Below, piece after piece: positions 41,494 to 49,386 of a DNA stretch of 64,000 nt; within the stretch, counting starts at the first letter, position 1, and each line of letters starts with the position of its first letter. The notes beneath the pieces were generated by a model. It was not told where the DNA came from. It worked only from the letters and a program-made list of their open reading frames with translations, and did no database searches. The translations under genes and the position numbers were made by a program. The stretch is from NCBI GenBank assembly GCA_949031345.1, contig CARNVA010000007.1, positions 1 through 64,000 on the forward strand, written 5' to 3'. Origin of the DNA: an uncultured Eubacteriales bacterium. GTDB taxonomy: Bacteria > Bacillota > Clostridia > Christensenellales > UBA1242.

Positions 41494-42333
41494 ATGGATT
41501 TGTCAAGTAATTTAGATCACTTTCGCATATTTTATATGGTTGCGAGAGAGGGAAACATCACCAAGGCTGCAGAGAAACTTTATATTTCGCAGCCAGCCGT
41601 TTCTATGACGATAAAGAATCTTGAAGAAAATCTTGGCAACAAATTGTTTATAAGAAGCAAGAGAGGAGTGACCCTTACAAAATTTGGCGAGAAAATCTTC
41701 AATAAGGTTGACAGTGCTTTTTTGCAACTCAGCCAAATAGGCGGAATTGTTGAGGAAGAAGACCAACTGCTTCGTGGCGAAATTGTGATTGGCTGCGGCT
41801 CACATATTGCAAGACAGACACTTGTCGAGCCATTAAAGAAGTTTTTAAATTTTCACCCTCAAATCAAAATCAAACAAATTGAAGATGTGCAAGCCAAAAT
41901 GTTTAGCCAGCTTGAAAAGGGCGAAATCGACCTCATCATCTCGCAATACAATGAGATTAAAAACGAGCTTGTTTTCAAGCCTCTTCACAATCAGCCTTAT
42001 GCCTTTGTACGCTCTCCAAACGCTGAAACGACAAGGTTTATATCCTTTTCACAGGGCTCTTACGCACAAAAGATTTTCAGCCAGTTTATTAAGGACTATC
42101 ACTATGATGATGTTCCAAACATTCAAGTGTCTGGCTATAACTTTGCAATAGAGCTTGCTTTAAACGGACTTGGCACCACCCTTGCGCCTGCATATCTGAC
42201 TGAAAAATATGTCAAGGCTGGCACTCTTGAGCTGGTATATAGCGATTATCCACTGCCAAATATAAACTTTGGTTTTTATTATAATCCCAAACTTTTAAGT
42301 CGTGCAGCCAAAGAATTGATTAAAAATTTTTAA
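41494..42333 (+). CDS. LysR-family regulator, divergent from the HD hydrolase
   Basis: 279 residues. The N-terminal helix-turn-helix (LDHFRIFYMVAREGNITKA, then SQPAVSMTIKNLEENLGN) and the effector domain (GEIVIGCGSHIAR onward) are complete. It is a paralogue of the LysR at 33356-34249. It probably regulates itself and the divergent HD hydrolase through the palindrome at 41433-41451. AGAGGTAGTT precedes the ATG. Confidence 0.93.
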   Translation: MDLSSNLDHFRIFYMVAREGNITKAAEKLYISQPAVSMTIKNLEENLGNKLFIRSKRGVTLTKFGEKIFNKVDSAFLQLSQIGGIVEEEDQLLRGEIVIGCGSHIARQTLVEPLKKFLNFHPQIKIKQIEDVQAKMFSQLEKGEIDLIISQYNEIKNELVFKPLHNQPYAFVRSPNAETTRFISFSQGSYAQKIFSQFIKDYHYDDVPNIQVSGYNFAIELALNGLGTTLAPAYLTEKYVKAGTLELVYSDYPLPNINFGFYYNPKLLSRAAKELIKNF

Positions 42334-42486
42334 AAAAGTGTCAAGCTGTCGAATTTTTTCATATATAAGCCAATGTTTTGACCTTATTGCAAGAAAAATT
42401 CGATAAATTTTTAAGAATTACTATTTACAAACGAAAAAGAATATGATATCATTAAGGTGTAAAAAAATCTTCATGTGAGGTGAATT

Positions 42487-43179
42487 ATGAAAAAAAATCC
42501 ATATTTTATAGACGGAAATGGCGGTTTGAGTAAAGAGCAACTTGCCAATATGAAATTAAACAACTTTTATTTGTATAAAGCTTTAAATCAAATTTTGAAA
42601 TCAGTAAGAACAAATGACGCAAAAATTGGTGGTCCACTCCGTGCTTCTCTTCTTACAGGCGAGCTTAAAAAGAGTGACGCTCTTACTGGAGTTGATACAA
42701 ACAGACTTGGTGAAAAACTTAAATTTTTGGTTATTGAATTAAGCGACAAAAATCATCCTGAAAAACTTGAAGCTTTCAAGAAGTCATATCTTTACAACAC
42801 TGTTATAGAGCCTCTTTCTTCTGGTTACATCCTTGATGAAGACAGAAAATGGTCAAACTATAAGCACACTTCAAATTATGAGCAAGCTTTTAAAAACAAA
42901 AATGCTCTTGATGCAGCACTTACCTGCCAAAGAGAAGATGAAAAAGCTCCACTCGGACTTGACTTCTCAAAAATCATTGACAGTTTTGTAAAAACTGATG
43001 AGAAAGGAAACTTCTATTTGGAAGACAGTTATACAATTGAAGAAGAAATTGCAATGGGCGAAGCTGTAAACGAACAACTTAAAACCTTCAAAAACAACAG
43101 CAGATTTAAAGCAAACTATTCAAACCCAAAAGCTGCTTCAAGTGAAAATGAATTTGAAGATGAAGATGAATTGGGCTAA
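42487..43179 (+). CDS. Unknown soluble protein
   Basis: 230 residues, no membrane segment, an acidic C-terminus (NEFEDEDELG). Mostly helical with charged stretches. I recognise no domain. GTGAGGTGAATT precedes the ATG. A possible promoter is TTTACA-17-TATCAT near 42423-42451. Ends in a perfect 14-bp-arm terminator shared with the converging gene at 43242. Confidence 0.65.
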   Translation: MKKNPYFIDGNGGLSKEQLANMKLNNFYLYKALNQILKSVRTNDAKIGGPLRASLLTGELKKSDALTGVDTNRLGEKLKFLVIELSDKNHPEKLEAFKKSYLYNTVIEPLSSGYILDEDRKWSNYKHTSNYEQAFKNKNALDAALTCQREDEKAPLGLDFSKIIDSFVKTDEKGNFYLEDSYTIEEEIAMGEAVNEQLKTFKNNSRFKANYSNPKAASSENEFEDEDELG

Positions 43180-43200
43180 ACAGTACTAAATTGCAAACAA

Positions 43201-43228
43201 AAAACTCTAAGAAATTTCTTAGAGTTTT
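43201..43228. terminator. Bidirectional terminator
   Basis: AAAACTCTAAGAAA and TTTCTTAGAGTTTT, perfect 14-bp inverted repeat, between two converging genes. Confidence 0.9.
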
Positions 43229-43241
43229 TTATTTTATATGT

Positions 43242-44666
43242 TTATATCATATCGTTTTCATCTTCACTGCTGTTTACTCTTTCGTCTGGTGGTGTAACCT
43301 CTGGAATATATGCAGAGCTATCATTTTCTTCCATGTTGCTTTCTATCACTTCAGAAGAAAGGTTTTCCAAATCATCAACATCATTGTTTAAGTCTTCTTT
43401 TCCTGGCTGCTCTTGCTCTTTTGGAGGAGCAGGCTGCTCTTTTTGAATATCCCCTCCGCGCATGAAGTCATCTTCTATTGCTTTTACAACTTTTGACGCA
43501 ACTTCGGAAATAACAACGGCTCCCATTTTAAGCAGTCCCAAATCAATATCACTTACATCAACAGGTTTGATTGCTGATGGTGTATAATAACTGCTTTTCT
43601 TTGCCTCTTCTTCCTTCTTTTTAGCGTCTTTTTTGGCGTCTTTTTTCTGCTCTGGCTTTTTCTCTGGCGGTTTCTTTTGTGCAGCCTTCTTTGCGCCTGC
43701 CGCCTTTTTCATGCCATCTTTTGCATCTGAATGAATGGTCTGCATTTCAAGTGGACCTCTTACAGACGCCTTGTCAACCTGCTGAAGCATCTTGTTCATA
43801 TCGCTGACAATCTTTGAAACTTTGACTGGGTCAAGCCCAATTCCTTCAAGGCCGCCAAACTCATCCATAACCCTGTCAAGCAAAGCCTTATAGCTTGTAT
43901 ATCTAAATTTTTCATCAACTTCAATATTGCCTTCTGCCAAAAGTTGACGATACCTTGCAAGCACTTCCGCCCCAATAGGCCCAGAAGCTTCAAGCTCTTT
44001 AAGCATGCTCATCAGATAAACCTGAGAAGCCATGTCATAAAGGTCACCCGCAATAAGCTCGAAATCAAAGGCGTCTTGCATAACCACCGCAAGCTCTGGC
44101 ACGGCCATATCATCCACCTTAGTCTCAACATCTACAAGATGAAAAGCCTTTCTCAGCTTAACCCTATATTCATCATCATAAATGTCAACGAAATCGGCAA
44201 CATGAGTGACTATGTATTCATGCCCAAGAAAATTATCGACAAATTCCGACAAGTATAATGAAGCTTTTGCAGTGCCATCATCAAGCAGTTGTATTCTTAT
44301 GCTGTAATAGAAATGCTTTTTCATGTAAAGAGCAATGGCTTTGTAATAAAATTCGTTTTGGTCTTCAATTTCCTTTTCCATTTTGACAAGGTCTCTTCGA
44401 ATTTCATCAGCAATTCTGTATTGACCATCGTCGCCAACTCTTCCCACCAGCTTATACTTCATTATCATCATTTTCATGCGATATTTATAATAGGTAATAA
44501 ACTCGGCCTTTGTGACAGTCATATCACTGCCAAAGACATGATAAGGCTGAGGCTGGGCAACTTTGTTTTCTGCCTGCCCGGCACTCATTTCAAGCTCTTT
44601 TTCCTCAGCTTTTTCGCCGCCACCATTTTGTGCGCTGGCAAATTGCTCTATTTCATTTTCAACCAT
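43242..44666 (-). CDS. Unknown protein with Lys/Ala/Pro-rich linker
   Basis: 474 residues, no signal peptide. A predicted globular part (about 40-310) is followed by a low-complexity linker (KKPPEKKPEQKKDAKKDAKKK), a short hydrophobic stretch and an acidic C-terminus. No domain recognised. The gene has a perfect consensus promoter with the expected start on the ATG itself and no Shine-Dalgarno. Confidence 0.65.
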   Translation of the reverse strand: MVENEIEQFASAQNGGGEKAEEKELEMSAGQAENKVAQPQPYHVFGSDMTVTKAEFITYYKYRMKMMIMKYKLVGRVGDDGQYRIADEIRRDLVKMEKEIEDQNEFYYKAIALYMKKHFYYSIRIQLLDDGTAKASLYLSEFVDNFLGHEYIVTHVADFVDIYDDEYRVKLRKAFHLVDVETKVDDMAVPELAVVMQDAFDFELIAGDLYDMASQVYLMSMLKELEASGPIGAEVLARYRQLLAEGNIEVDEKFRYTSYKALLDRVMDEFGGLEGIGLDPVKVSKIVSDMNKMLQQVDKASVRGPLEMQTIHSDAKDGMKKAAGAKKAAQKKPPEKKPEQKKDAKKDAKKKEEEAKKSSYYTPSAIKPVDVSDIDLGLLKMGAVVISEVASKVVKAIEDDFMRGGDIQKEQPAPPKEQEQPGKEDLNNDVDDLENLSSEVIESNMEENDSSAYIPEVTPPDERVNSSEDENDMI

Positions 44667-44672
44667 GATTTC

Positions 44673-44701
44673 ATTATATATTAAATATCTTCATTTGTCA
44701 A
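44673..44701 (-). promoter_or_regulatory. Perfect consensus promoter six bases before the ATG
   Basis: TTGACA (44701-44696), 17-bp spacer, TATAAT (44678-44673), then GAAATC and the ATG at 44666. Predicts a leaderless mRNA. Confidence 0.8.
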
Positions 44702-44775
44702 AATATATTTTCTATAAACCGCCGATTTTTCTTTCTTTTTCCTTGCTTTCAGCATGCACCCCTTCACTAGTGCTG

Positions 44776-45093
44776 TCAGTTTTTCTTTAAATATGACACG
44801 CAATATGGTTTTTCTTTGATTGAATTGAGAGTTATGCCATTAGAAACGCACAGTCCATTGTGGTTGAAAAGACAATCTGCCCTGCACTTTATTTCCAACG
44901 CCTTGCTGTCACGCTGTGGAGCATAGTCTGGCACCTTTGTAAACATATCCTTGGTGACATCCTGCACCTCTTCTTTATTTTCATCACGCTGATAACTGCT
45001 GCATACAACTTCGCCATCCACAAGCACCCTCTCAGCCTTGCATGTAAATCTGTCGTTATATTTGCACAGCCCCTTTCTGCATCTAATATCCAT
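44776..45093 (-). CDS. Tandem DUF1540-like cysteine-rich protein
   Basis: 105 residues from ATG 45093 (GAGGTGAT upstream; a GTG at 45099 overlaps the site). Two similar cysteine modules, residues 1-35 (IRCRKGLCKYNDRFTC) and 70-102 (IKCRADCLFNHNGLC), each end in C-SY. This is the CxxxC-x6-C-x-C pattern of DUF1540, a small clostridial metal-binding domain often encoded near sporulation or stress genes. A duplicated form is less common than one or two adjacent domains. Confidence 0.7.
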   Translation of the reverse strand: MDIRCRKGLCKYNDRFTCKAERVLVDGEVVCSSYQRDENKEEVQDVTKDMFTKVPDYAPQRDSKALEIKCRADCLFNHNGLCVSNGITLNSIKEKPYCVSYLKKN

Positions 45094-45159
45094 TATCACC
45101 TCACAAAATCATTATTGACAATAAACAAAAATTTAATCAATTTGTTTTCTCTTTTTTAT

Positions 45160-45188
45160 TTGACAAAGAGAGTAATTTTTAATAAACT
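45160..45188 (+). promoter_or_regulatory. rplI promoter
   Basis: TTGACA (45160-45165), 17-bp spacer, TAAACT (45183-45188), about 30 bp before the ATG. Confidence 0.7.
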
Positions 45189-45218
45189 TAAATTAAAGTA
45201 AAATAAAGAGGTGAAATC

Positions 45219-45662
45219 ATGAAAGTATTACTACTTGCAGATGTAAGAGGCACTGGAAAAAAGGGAGAAATCAAAGAGGTTGCTGACGGCTATGCAAACA
45301 ATTTTTTAATTAAAACAGGCAAGGCAAGACGGGCTGACAACAGCGCATTAAGCGAAAATAAAAACAGAATAGCAGCAAATGACTACCATAAAGAGATGGA
45401 ACGCCAAGACGCAGTCAAACTGGGCGAACAACTGAAAGGCCAAAGCGTGAATATAAAAATTAAATGTGGTGAAAACGGAAAGACTTTTGGCTCTGTCACC
45501 GCGAAAGAAGTTGCAGACGCCCTTGCAAAACAGGGCTTTAATGTAGATAAACGCAAGATTGAGCTTAAAGAGCCAATTCGCACAGTCGGCAACTATCAAG
45601 TGAATGTCAAACTGCACAGCGAGGTATCAGTCAAACTGACCATCGAAGTTTCTGCTGCTTAA
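45219..45662 (+). CDS. rplI: 50S ribosomal protein L9
   Basis: 147 residues. The N-terminal domain [30 protein letters not shown] and the long connecting helix and C-terminal domain ([16 protein letters not shown]) are complete. It sits alone with its own promoter and terminator rather than next to dnaB or a GdpP-type gene. AAAGAGGTGAAATC precedes the ATG. Confidence 0.97.
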   Translation: MKVLLLADVRGTGKKGEIKEVADGYANNFLIKTGKARRADNSALSENKNRIAANDYHKEMERQDAVKLGEQLKGQSVNIKIKCGENGKTFGSVTAKEVADALAKQGFNVDKRKIELKEPIRTVGNYQVNVKLHSEVSVKLTIEVSAA

Positions 45663-45695
45663 ACTCGTCTTTGAAACTTTTTGCTTAAAACACAG

Positions 45696-45727
45696 AAAAA
45701 CCATCCCAATATTTAGGATGGCTTTTC
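45696..45727. terminator. Bidirectional terminator after rplI
   Basis: AAAACCATCC and GGATGGCTTTT around a 9-nt loop, with T runs on both strands, between converging rplI and the pyruvyltransferase gene. Confidence 0.8.
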
Positions 45728-45735
45728 TTTTTTTC

Positions 45736-47427
45736 TTAATTAACATATAGTTTAATGCTATAAACAAATGCTTGTGAATTTGGCTGATTTAGATAAACGC
45801 CCACATTAAATTCTGACTTCTCAGGAATATCTTTTGGAACATAAAATGAAACTTGATCTATATTTTTGTCTTTATTTTCTACCGCTTTATTTAATAAATA
45901 TTTTATATCGCCATTTTCCATTTTATAGCGTGCAAAAATATTTAATTTAGTATTTACTTCTGTCTTACTTTCCACTTTTAAACATAGTGTTTTGCCTAGA
46001 TGTTTATTAAAATCAATTTTCTGTGACAAAATATTCCAGCATTCTTTTTCGTCTCCACAAACTAATTTTATGCAAGCTTTATCAAAATAAGATTTAGATG
46101 AATGAGAAGATTTCCATAGACAATTTTCTTTTTCTCCAACATTGTCAATAAAAGTGTCTTTCAATAAATTATTTTCATCATTGCAGCGTCTTTCTTCTTT
46201 TTCAGTTTTATTGTCGATAAAGTTTTGAACTAAATTGTAATAAGAATCTTTGTCTTTGTTTTGTATATATACTTTCCCAATTTCTATAAATAATTGATTT
46301 AATTCAATTTCTTTATCTTGAATTTGTTTTAAAACCTTATCATATTCATCTTCAAACGCTTTTATTTTGTCTACAACTTTAATAGGATTGATGTTTTTCT
46401 TAGCTTCAAAATCAATAGGCTTTGCTTTCTTACTTATGATGAGCTTGTTTTTAGAAACAAATTCAGCAAATCTATCAAACATTACACGATAATTTTCATT
46501 AAACTCACGGTAATTTGCGAGATAAAAATAATAATCTAAAGGTTTGTTTTCTTCAAAATCATTTTTTGAAATGTAAGGTAAATGAAATAAATCTATCATC
46601 TCTTGCGTTCTTGAATCAATGGCAATAAATAAAGCTTTTATATTGTGATGAAGTGCAATTATATTCCCATGAAATCTTAACCCCATAGAAAAATTGTATT
46701 CTTGCAATCTTTCTACCCATTTTTGATAATTAAATTCTAGTAATGTATTTTCTTCAAGGTAATCATGCAAAAATTCAAAATTCTTTTTATCTTTTATATG
46801 AAAATTTTCCAGTTTGCCACCTGTTTGTTCAACAAACAAGAAATTTCTCTTTGCAAAATAGTTTAAAATAGAAATCTCTTTTTCATCCAAGACTTCTCCA
46901 AAACTCTTAAAATTGCAACATGTATTGATTGCTTTTTGTTCATCTTCTATCTTTAAATTGCGGTTGTTCCAATAATACATAGATGGACAACCAATTACAG
47001 CAATATTAGTAATTCCATATTTTCTCAATATAGATGCAGTATATTCACCTCTCACGCCGAGCACAGCCCTTTCTTGCATCTTTTTCAACATTCTTTCAAC
47101 CTGACTGCTCAGTTTAAAATCAGGATTAAAATTTTTATTTTGCAATCCTATACTTAAAGGTATAAAAGGAATGTTGTATTTATCTATATAAGATTCAATA
47201 TAATCATATTCCGCACCTTCTCTAATCCAACATAAATCAGTAATTATAACAGCATCATAATCTTTGAATTTATAGCTATCTTTATAGGACACTATGTCCG
47301 GGTCAAAAAGCCTGATTATTGATTCCCAATAAACAATGTTTCCCGAGTTCATTCCTACACTTTTAAATAGTTCATCGAGAGCTTCAGAGCTTTCCTTTGA
47401 ATATTTTTTTAATAACGCAATTTTCAT
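45736..47427 (-). CDS. Polysaccharide pyruvyl transferase-family protein with extra C-terminal domain
   Basis: 563 residues. Residues 1-330 follow the pyruvyltransferase fold: NSGNIVYW near residue 27, the IPLSIGLQNKNF segment, GVRGEYTASILRKYG and the SMGLRFHGNIIALHHNI signature. Family members ketalise sugars of surface glycans or cell-wall polymers with pyruvate. A coiled-coil linker (about 355-400) and a beta-rich C-terminal domain (about 440-563), possibly carbohydrate-binding, follow. AGGAGATTAC precedes the ATG. There are no other glycan genes nearby, so it looks isolated and perhaps acquired. Confidence 0.75.
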   Translation of the reverse strand: MKIALLKKYSKESSEALDELFKSVGMNSGNIVYWESIIRLFDPDIVSYKDSYKFKDYDAVIITDLCWIREGAEYDYIESYIDKYNIPFIPLSIGLQNKNFNPDFKLSSQVERMLKKMQERAVLGVRGEYTASILRKYGITNIAVIGCPSMYYWNNRNLKIEDEQKAINTCCNFKSFGEVLDEKEISILNYFAKRNFLFVEQTGGKLENFHIKDKKNFEFLHDYLEENTLLEFNYQKWVERLQEYNFSMGLRFHGNIIALHHNIKALFIAIDSRTQEMIDLFHLPYISKNDFEENKPLDYYFYLANYREFNENYRVMFDRFAEFVSKNKLIISKKAKPIDFEAKKNINPIKVVDKIKAFEDEYDKVLKQIQDKEIELNQLFIEIGKVYIQNKDKDSYYNLVQNFIDNKTEKEERRCNDENNLLKDTFIDNVGEKENCLWKSSHSSKSYFDKACIKLVCGDEKECWNILSQKIDFNKHLGKTLCLKVESKTEVNTKLNIFARYKMENGDIKYLLNKAVENKDKNIDQVSFYVPKDIPEKSEFNVGVYLNQPNSQAFVYSIKLYVN

Positions 47428-47506
47428 GTAATCTCCTAAGATTTTATAAACTTATTACAAACAAGTAAGCATTTACCTAGTTTTAAAAATATTTTTATTT
47501 TAAAAC

Positions 47507-48079
47507 TTATTGAAGAGGCACGAAACCACAGAAATAGTTTGGAATGTCACCAAAGATGAAACCTGTCTCGATTTTATCCTCAATGATTTTTTCGCCCTCT
47601 TTGAGAATGTTTGCTGAGCATGTCACTGTGAAGCCTGCGCGTTTTGCATAGTGGAAAATTGACCTTAATGTCTTTCCTGTTGAAAATACATCATCAACAA
47701 AAACAACATTCTTGCCCAAAAGTTTTTGTTCGTCATCTTCTGATATGTAATAATTTACTCTGCCAGAAGTTATGCTTTCACCGTCAATTTGGCGTGGATT
47801 TGCCATATAGCACTTCTTTTCTTTTCTGAGGCAAACATAGTCAACGCCCATAAGGTTTGCCACCTCTTGTGCAATTGGAACGCCCTTAAGCTCTGTAGTG
47901 AGAATGATATCGCACTTATTCCCGCCCTTTTTGATTTGTCTTACAAGGTCTACTCCTGCAGCTTTCAAAAGTTGCATATCTCCAACAGGATTAAAGCCAG
48001 CAATCATGTCGCCATTTGGTGCTGGCAACACTGGCAATTTTCTTTCAAGCCCTAAAACATTTAAAATATAATATTCCAT
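47507..48079 (-). CDS. Purine phosphoribosyltransferase (xanthine/adenine type)
   Basis: 190 residues. The phosphoribosyltransferase PRPP-binding motif is VVFVDDVFSTGKT (about 125-137); the LTTELKGVPIAQEVA hood-like segment and CYMANPRQ loop resemble Xpt/Apt-type enzymes. It salvages a purine base using PRPP. The substrate base is not fixed by the sequence. AGGGGGATTTT precedes the ATG. No purine riboswitch is seen upstream. Confidence 0.8.
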   Translation of the reverse strand: MEYYILNVLGLERKLPVLPAPNGDMIAGFNPVGDMQLLKAAGVDLVRQIKKGGNKCDIILTTELKGVPIAQEVANLMGVDYVCLRKEKKCYMANPRQIDGESITSGRVNYYISEDDEQKLLGKNVVFVDDVFSTGKTLRSIFHYAKRAGFTVTCSANILKEGEKIIEDKIETGFIFGDIPNYFCGFVPLQ

Positions 48080-48103
48080 AAAATCCCCCTATTACTTAAA
48101 AAA

Positions 48104-48133
48104 ATTTTATCATATCATAAATTATTTTGTCAA
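48104..48133 (-). promoter_or_regulatory. Phosphoribosyltransferase promoter
   Basis: TTGACA (48133-48128), 18-bp spacer, TAAAAT (48109-48104). Confidence 0.6.
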
Positions 48134-48176
48134 ACAAAAGCAAGATAATTCGTTTAAAAGAAAATTTATTTTACTC

Positions 48177-48205
48177 TTGAAATGTCTTTCAAAAGGTGTT
48201 ATACT
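48177..48205 (+). promoter_or_regulatory. Metallopeptidase gene promoter
   Basis: TTGAAA (48177-48182), 17-bp spacer, TATACT (48200-48205), about 20 bp before the ATG. Confidence 0.65.
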
Positions 48206-48225
48206 TAAGCTAGGAGATTTTTAAT

Positions 48226-49254
48226 ATGGCAAGAGACTTTTTTGATGGGAAAAATCCTACAGCAATTGAAATGCTTTCTTATATTGATGAAAATTTTTTC
48301 AAACGAGTTGACACAAAGCGCAAACTCATGAAATTCACACGCGCCTTTCTTGACAAATTTTGTGAAGAACGCAACCTTGCACCAGTTACACTCACCTCAG
48401 TTGAGTATAAATATGGTCATTATGCAACATACATGCACTACTCAGGACAGCTCAAAGTCAACAATCTGCTTGTAAAAAGCTTTGCTGAGTTTAAAGAGAA
48501 AAACAACTTTTTCTATGTTCAAGAATATTTTGACACAATCTTGCACGAGCTTCGCCACCATGAACAGTTTGTTGGAGCCCTTAAAGACGCTCACCCAATC
48601 GTAAAAAACACCATGCAGATTATGCGCCGCTTTAAAGGTGAAGAAATTTTTGACTCTCACTCATACTTTTTCAACCCAGTCGAACTTGACGCAAGACACT
48701 TTGCTTATAAGACACTTAAAAGCAATGCAAAAGTTTTTGAGCCTTATTACAAACATGAAGATTATGTCGAGTTTGAAACAACTGGTGAAGTTGAGGCGCA
48801 ACTTGATTATGTTGCCCTGCTTAAAGACCCAGAGCTTCGCGGACTTAAACTTGTAAGCAGACAGGTAAAAGAAATTGAAGAGTCTGTAAAAGAAATTGCA
48901 CTTAAAAACAAGCTCAGTTTTGTTGGTATTAAAGAGCGCCCTGAAATTGAGACAAAGATGGATGAAATTGAAAACTTAATTCTTTCAAGCCGTGTAAATG
49001 CAGAAATCGCGCCAGAGTTTTATCGTGATGAATTTGTGCTTGAGTCAAACCCTGATGAGATTGAAGAAAAAATCAGTATAGAAAAAGCTTCATATACCAA
49101 CTTCTTAAAAACACTCGCCGAAAAAGACAGAATTCGTCGCAAAAACAGAAGAATTGCAAAAAAGGAAGAAAAGCAAAAGTGTGAAGAGCTTATCAAAGAA
49201 AAGAAACTTTCAGAGCGCAAAGAAGAATACATAAAAGAAGAAAGAGATATTTAA
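48226..49254 (+). CDS. Predicted HExxH zinc metallopeptidase with charged coiled-coil tail
   Basis: 342 residues. DTILHELRHHEQF (HELRH near residue 108) is an HExxH zinc site; FNPVELDARHFAYK (about 148-161) supplies a likely third ligand, the NPxELxAR arrangement seen in some intracellular and phage-type peptidases. The last ~60 residues are a Lys/Arg/Glu coiled coil. No signal peptide, so it acts in the cytoplasm. TAGGAGATTTTT precedes the ATG. Family not identified precisely. Confidence 0.65.
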   Translation: MARDFFDGKNPTAIEMLSYIDENFFKRVDTKRKLMKFTRAFLDKFCEERNLAPVTLTSVEYKYGHYATYMHYSGQLKVNNLLVKSFAEFKEKNNFFYVQEYFDTILHELRHHEQFVGALKDAHPIVKNTMQIMRRFKGEEIFDSHSYFFNPVELDARHFAYKTLKSNAKVFEPYYKHEDYVEFETTGEVEAQLDYVALLKDPELRGLKLVSRQVKEIEESVKEIALKNKLSFVGIKERPEIETKMDEIENLILSSRVNAEIAPEFYRDEFVLESNPDEIEEKISIEKASYTNFLKTLAEKDRIRRKNRRIAKKEEKQKCEELIKEKKLSERKEEYIKEERDI

Positions 49255-49298
49255 AGGGGATTATCCCCTTTTTTTGGGGGGTATTATACCCTTTTTTT
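49253..49298 (+). terminator. Two tandem terminators
   Basis: AAAGGGGA-TTA-TCCCCTTT (49253-49271) with T5, then GGGTA-TTA-TACCC (49279-49291) with T7. The first overlaps the stop codon. Confidence 0.85.
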
Positions 49299-49343
49299 GG
49301 GTTTATCCCCTTATTTTAATTTTTTTTATTCTTAAAAAGAAAA

Positions 49344-49373
49344 AAAGCAGGTTATCAAAAGATAATCTGCTTT
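49344..49373 (-). terminator. Terminator of the giant surface protein
   Basis: AAAGCAGGTTATC and GATAATCTGCTTT, 13-bp stem with one G-T and an AAAA loop, T run on the minus strand, 14 bp after the stop. Confidence 0.85.
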
Positions 49374-49386
49374 CTTTCTCAATCAA

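Noticed and set aside
42423..42451. Promoter of the 42487 gene
   Set aside because: TTTACA-17-TATCAT is weak and could be chance, so it is only mentioned in the gene entry.
47507..48130. Purine riboswitch upstream of the phosphoribosyltransferase
   Set aside because: The leader is under 30 bases from the predicted start and has no matching stems.
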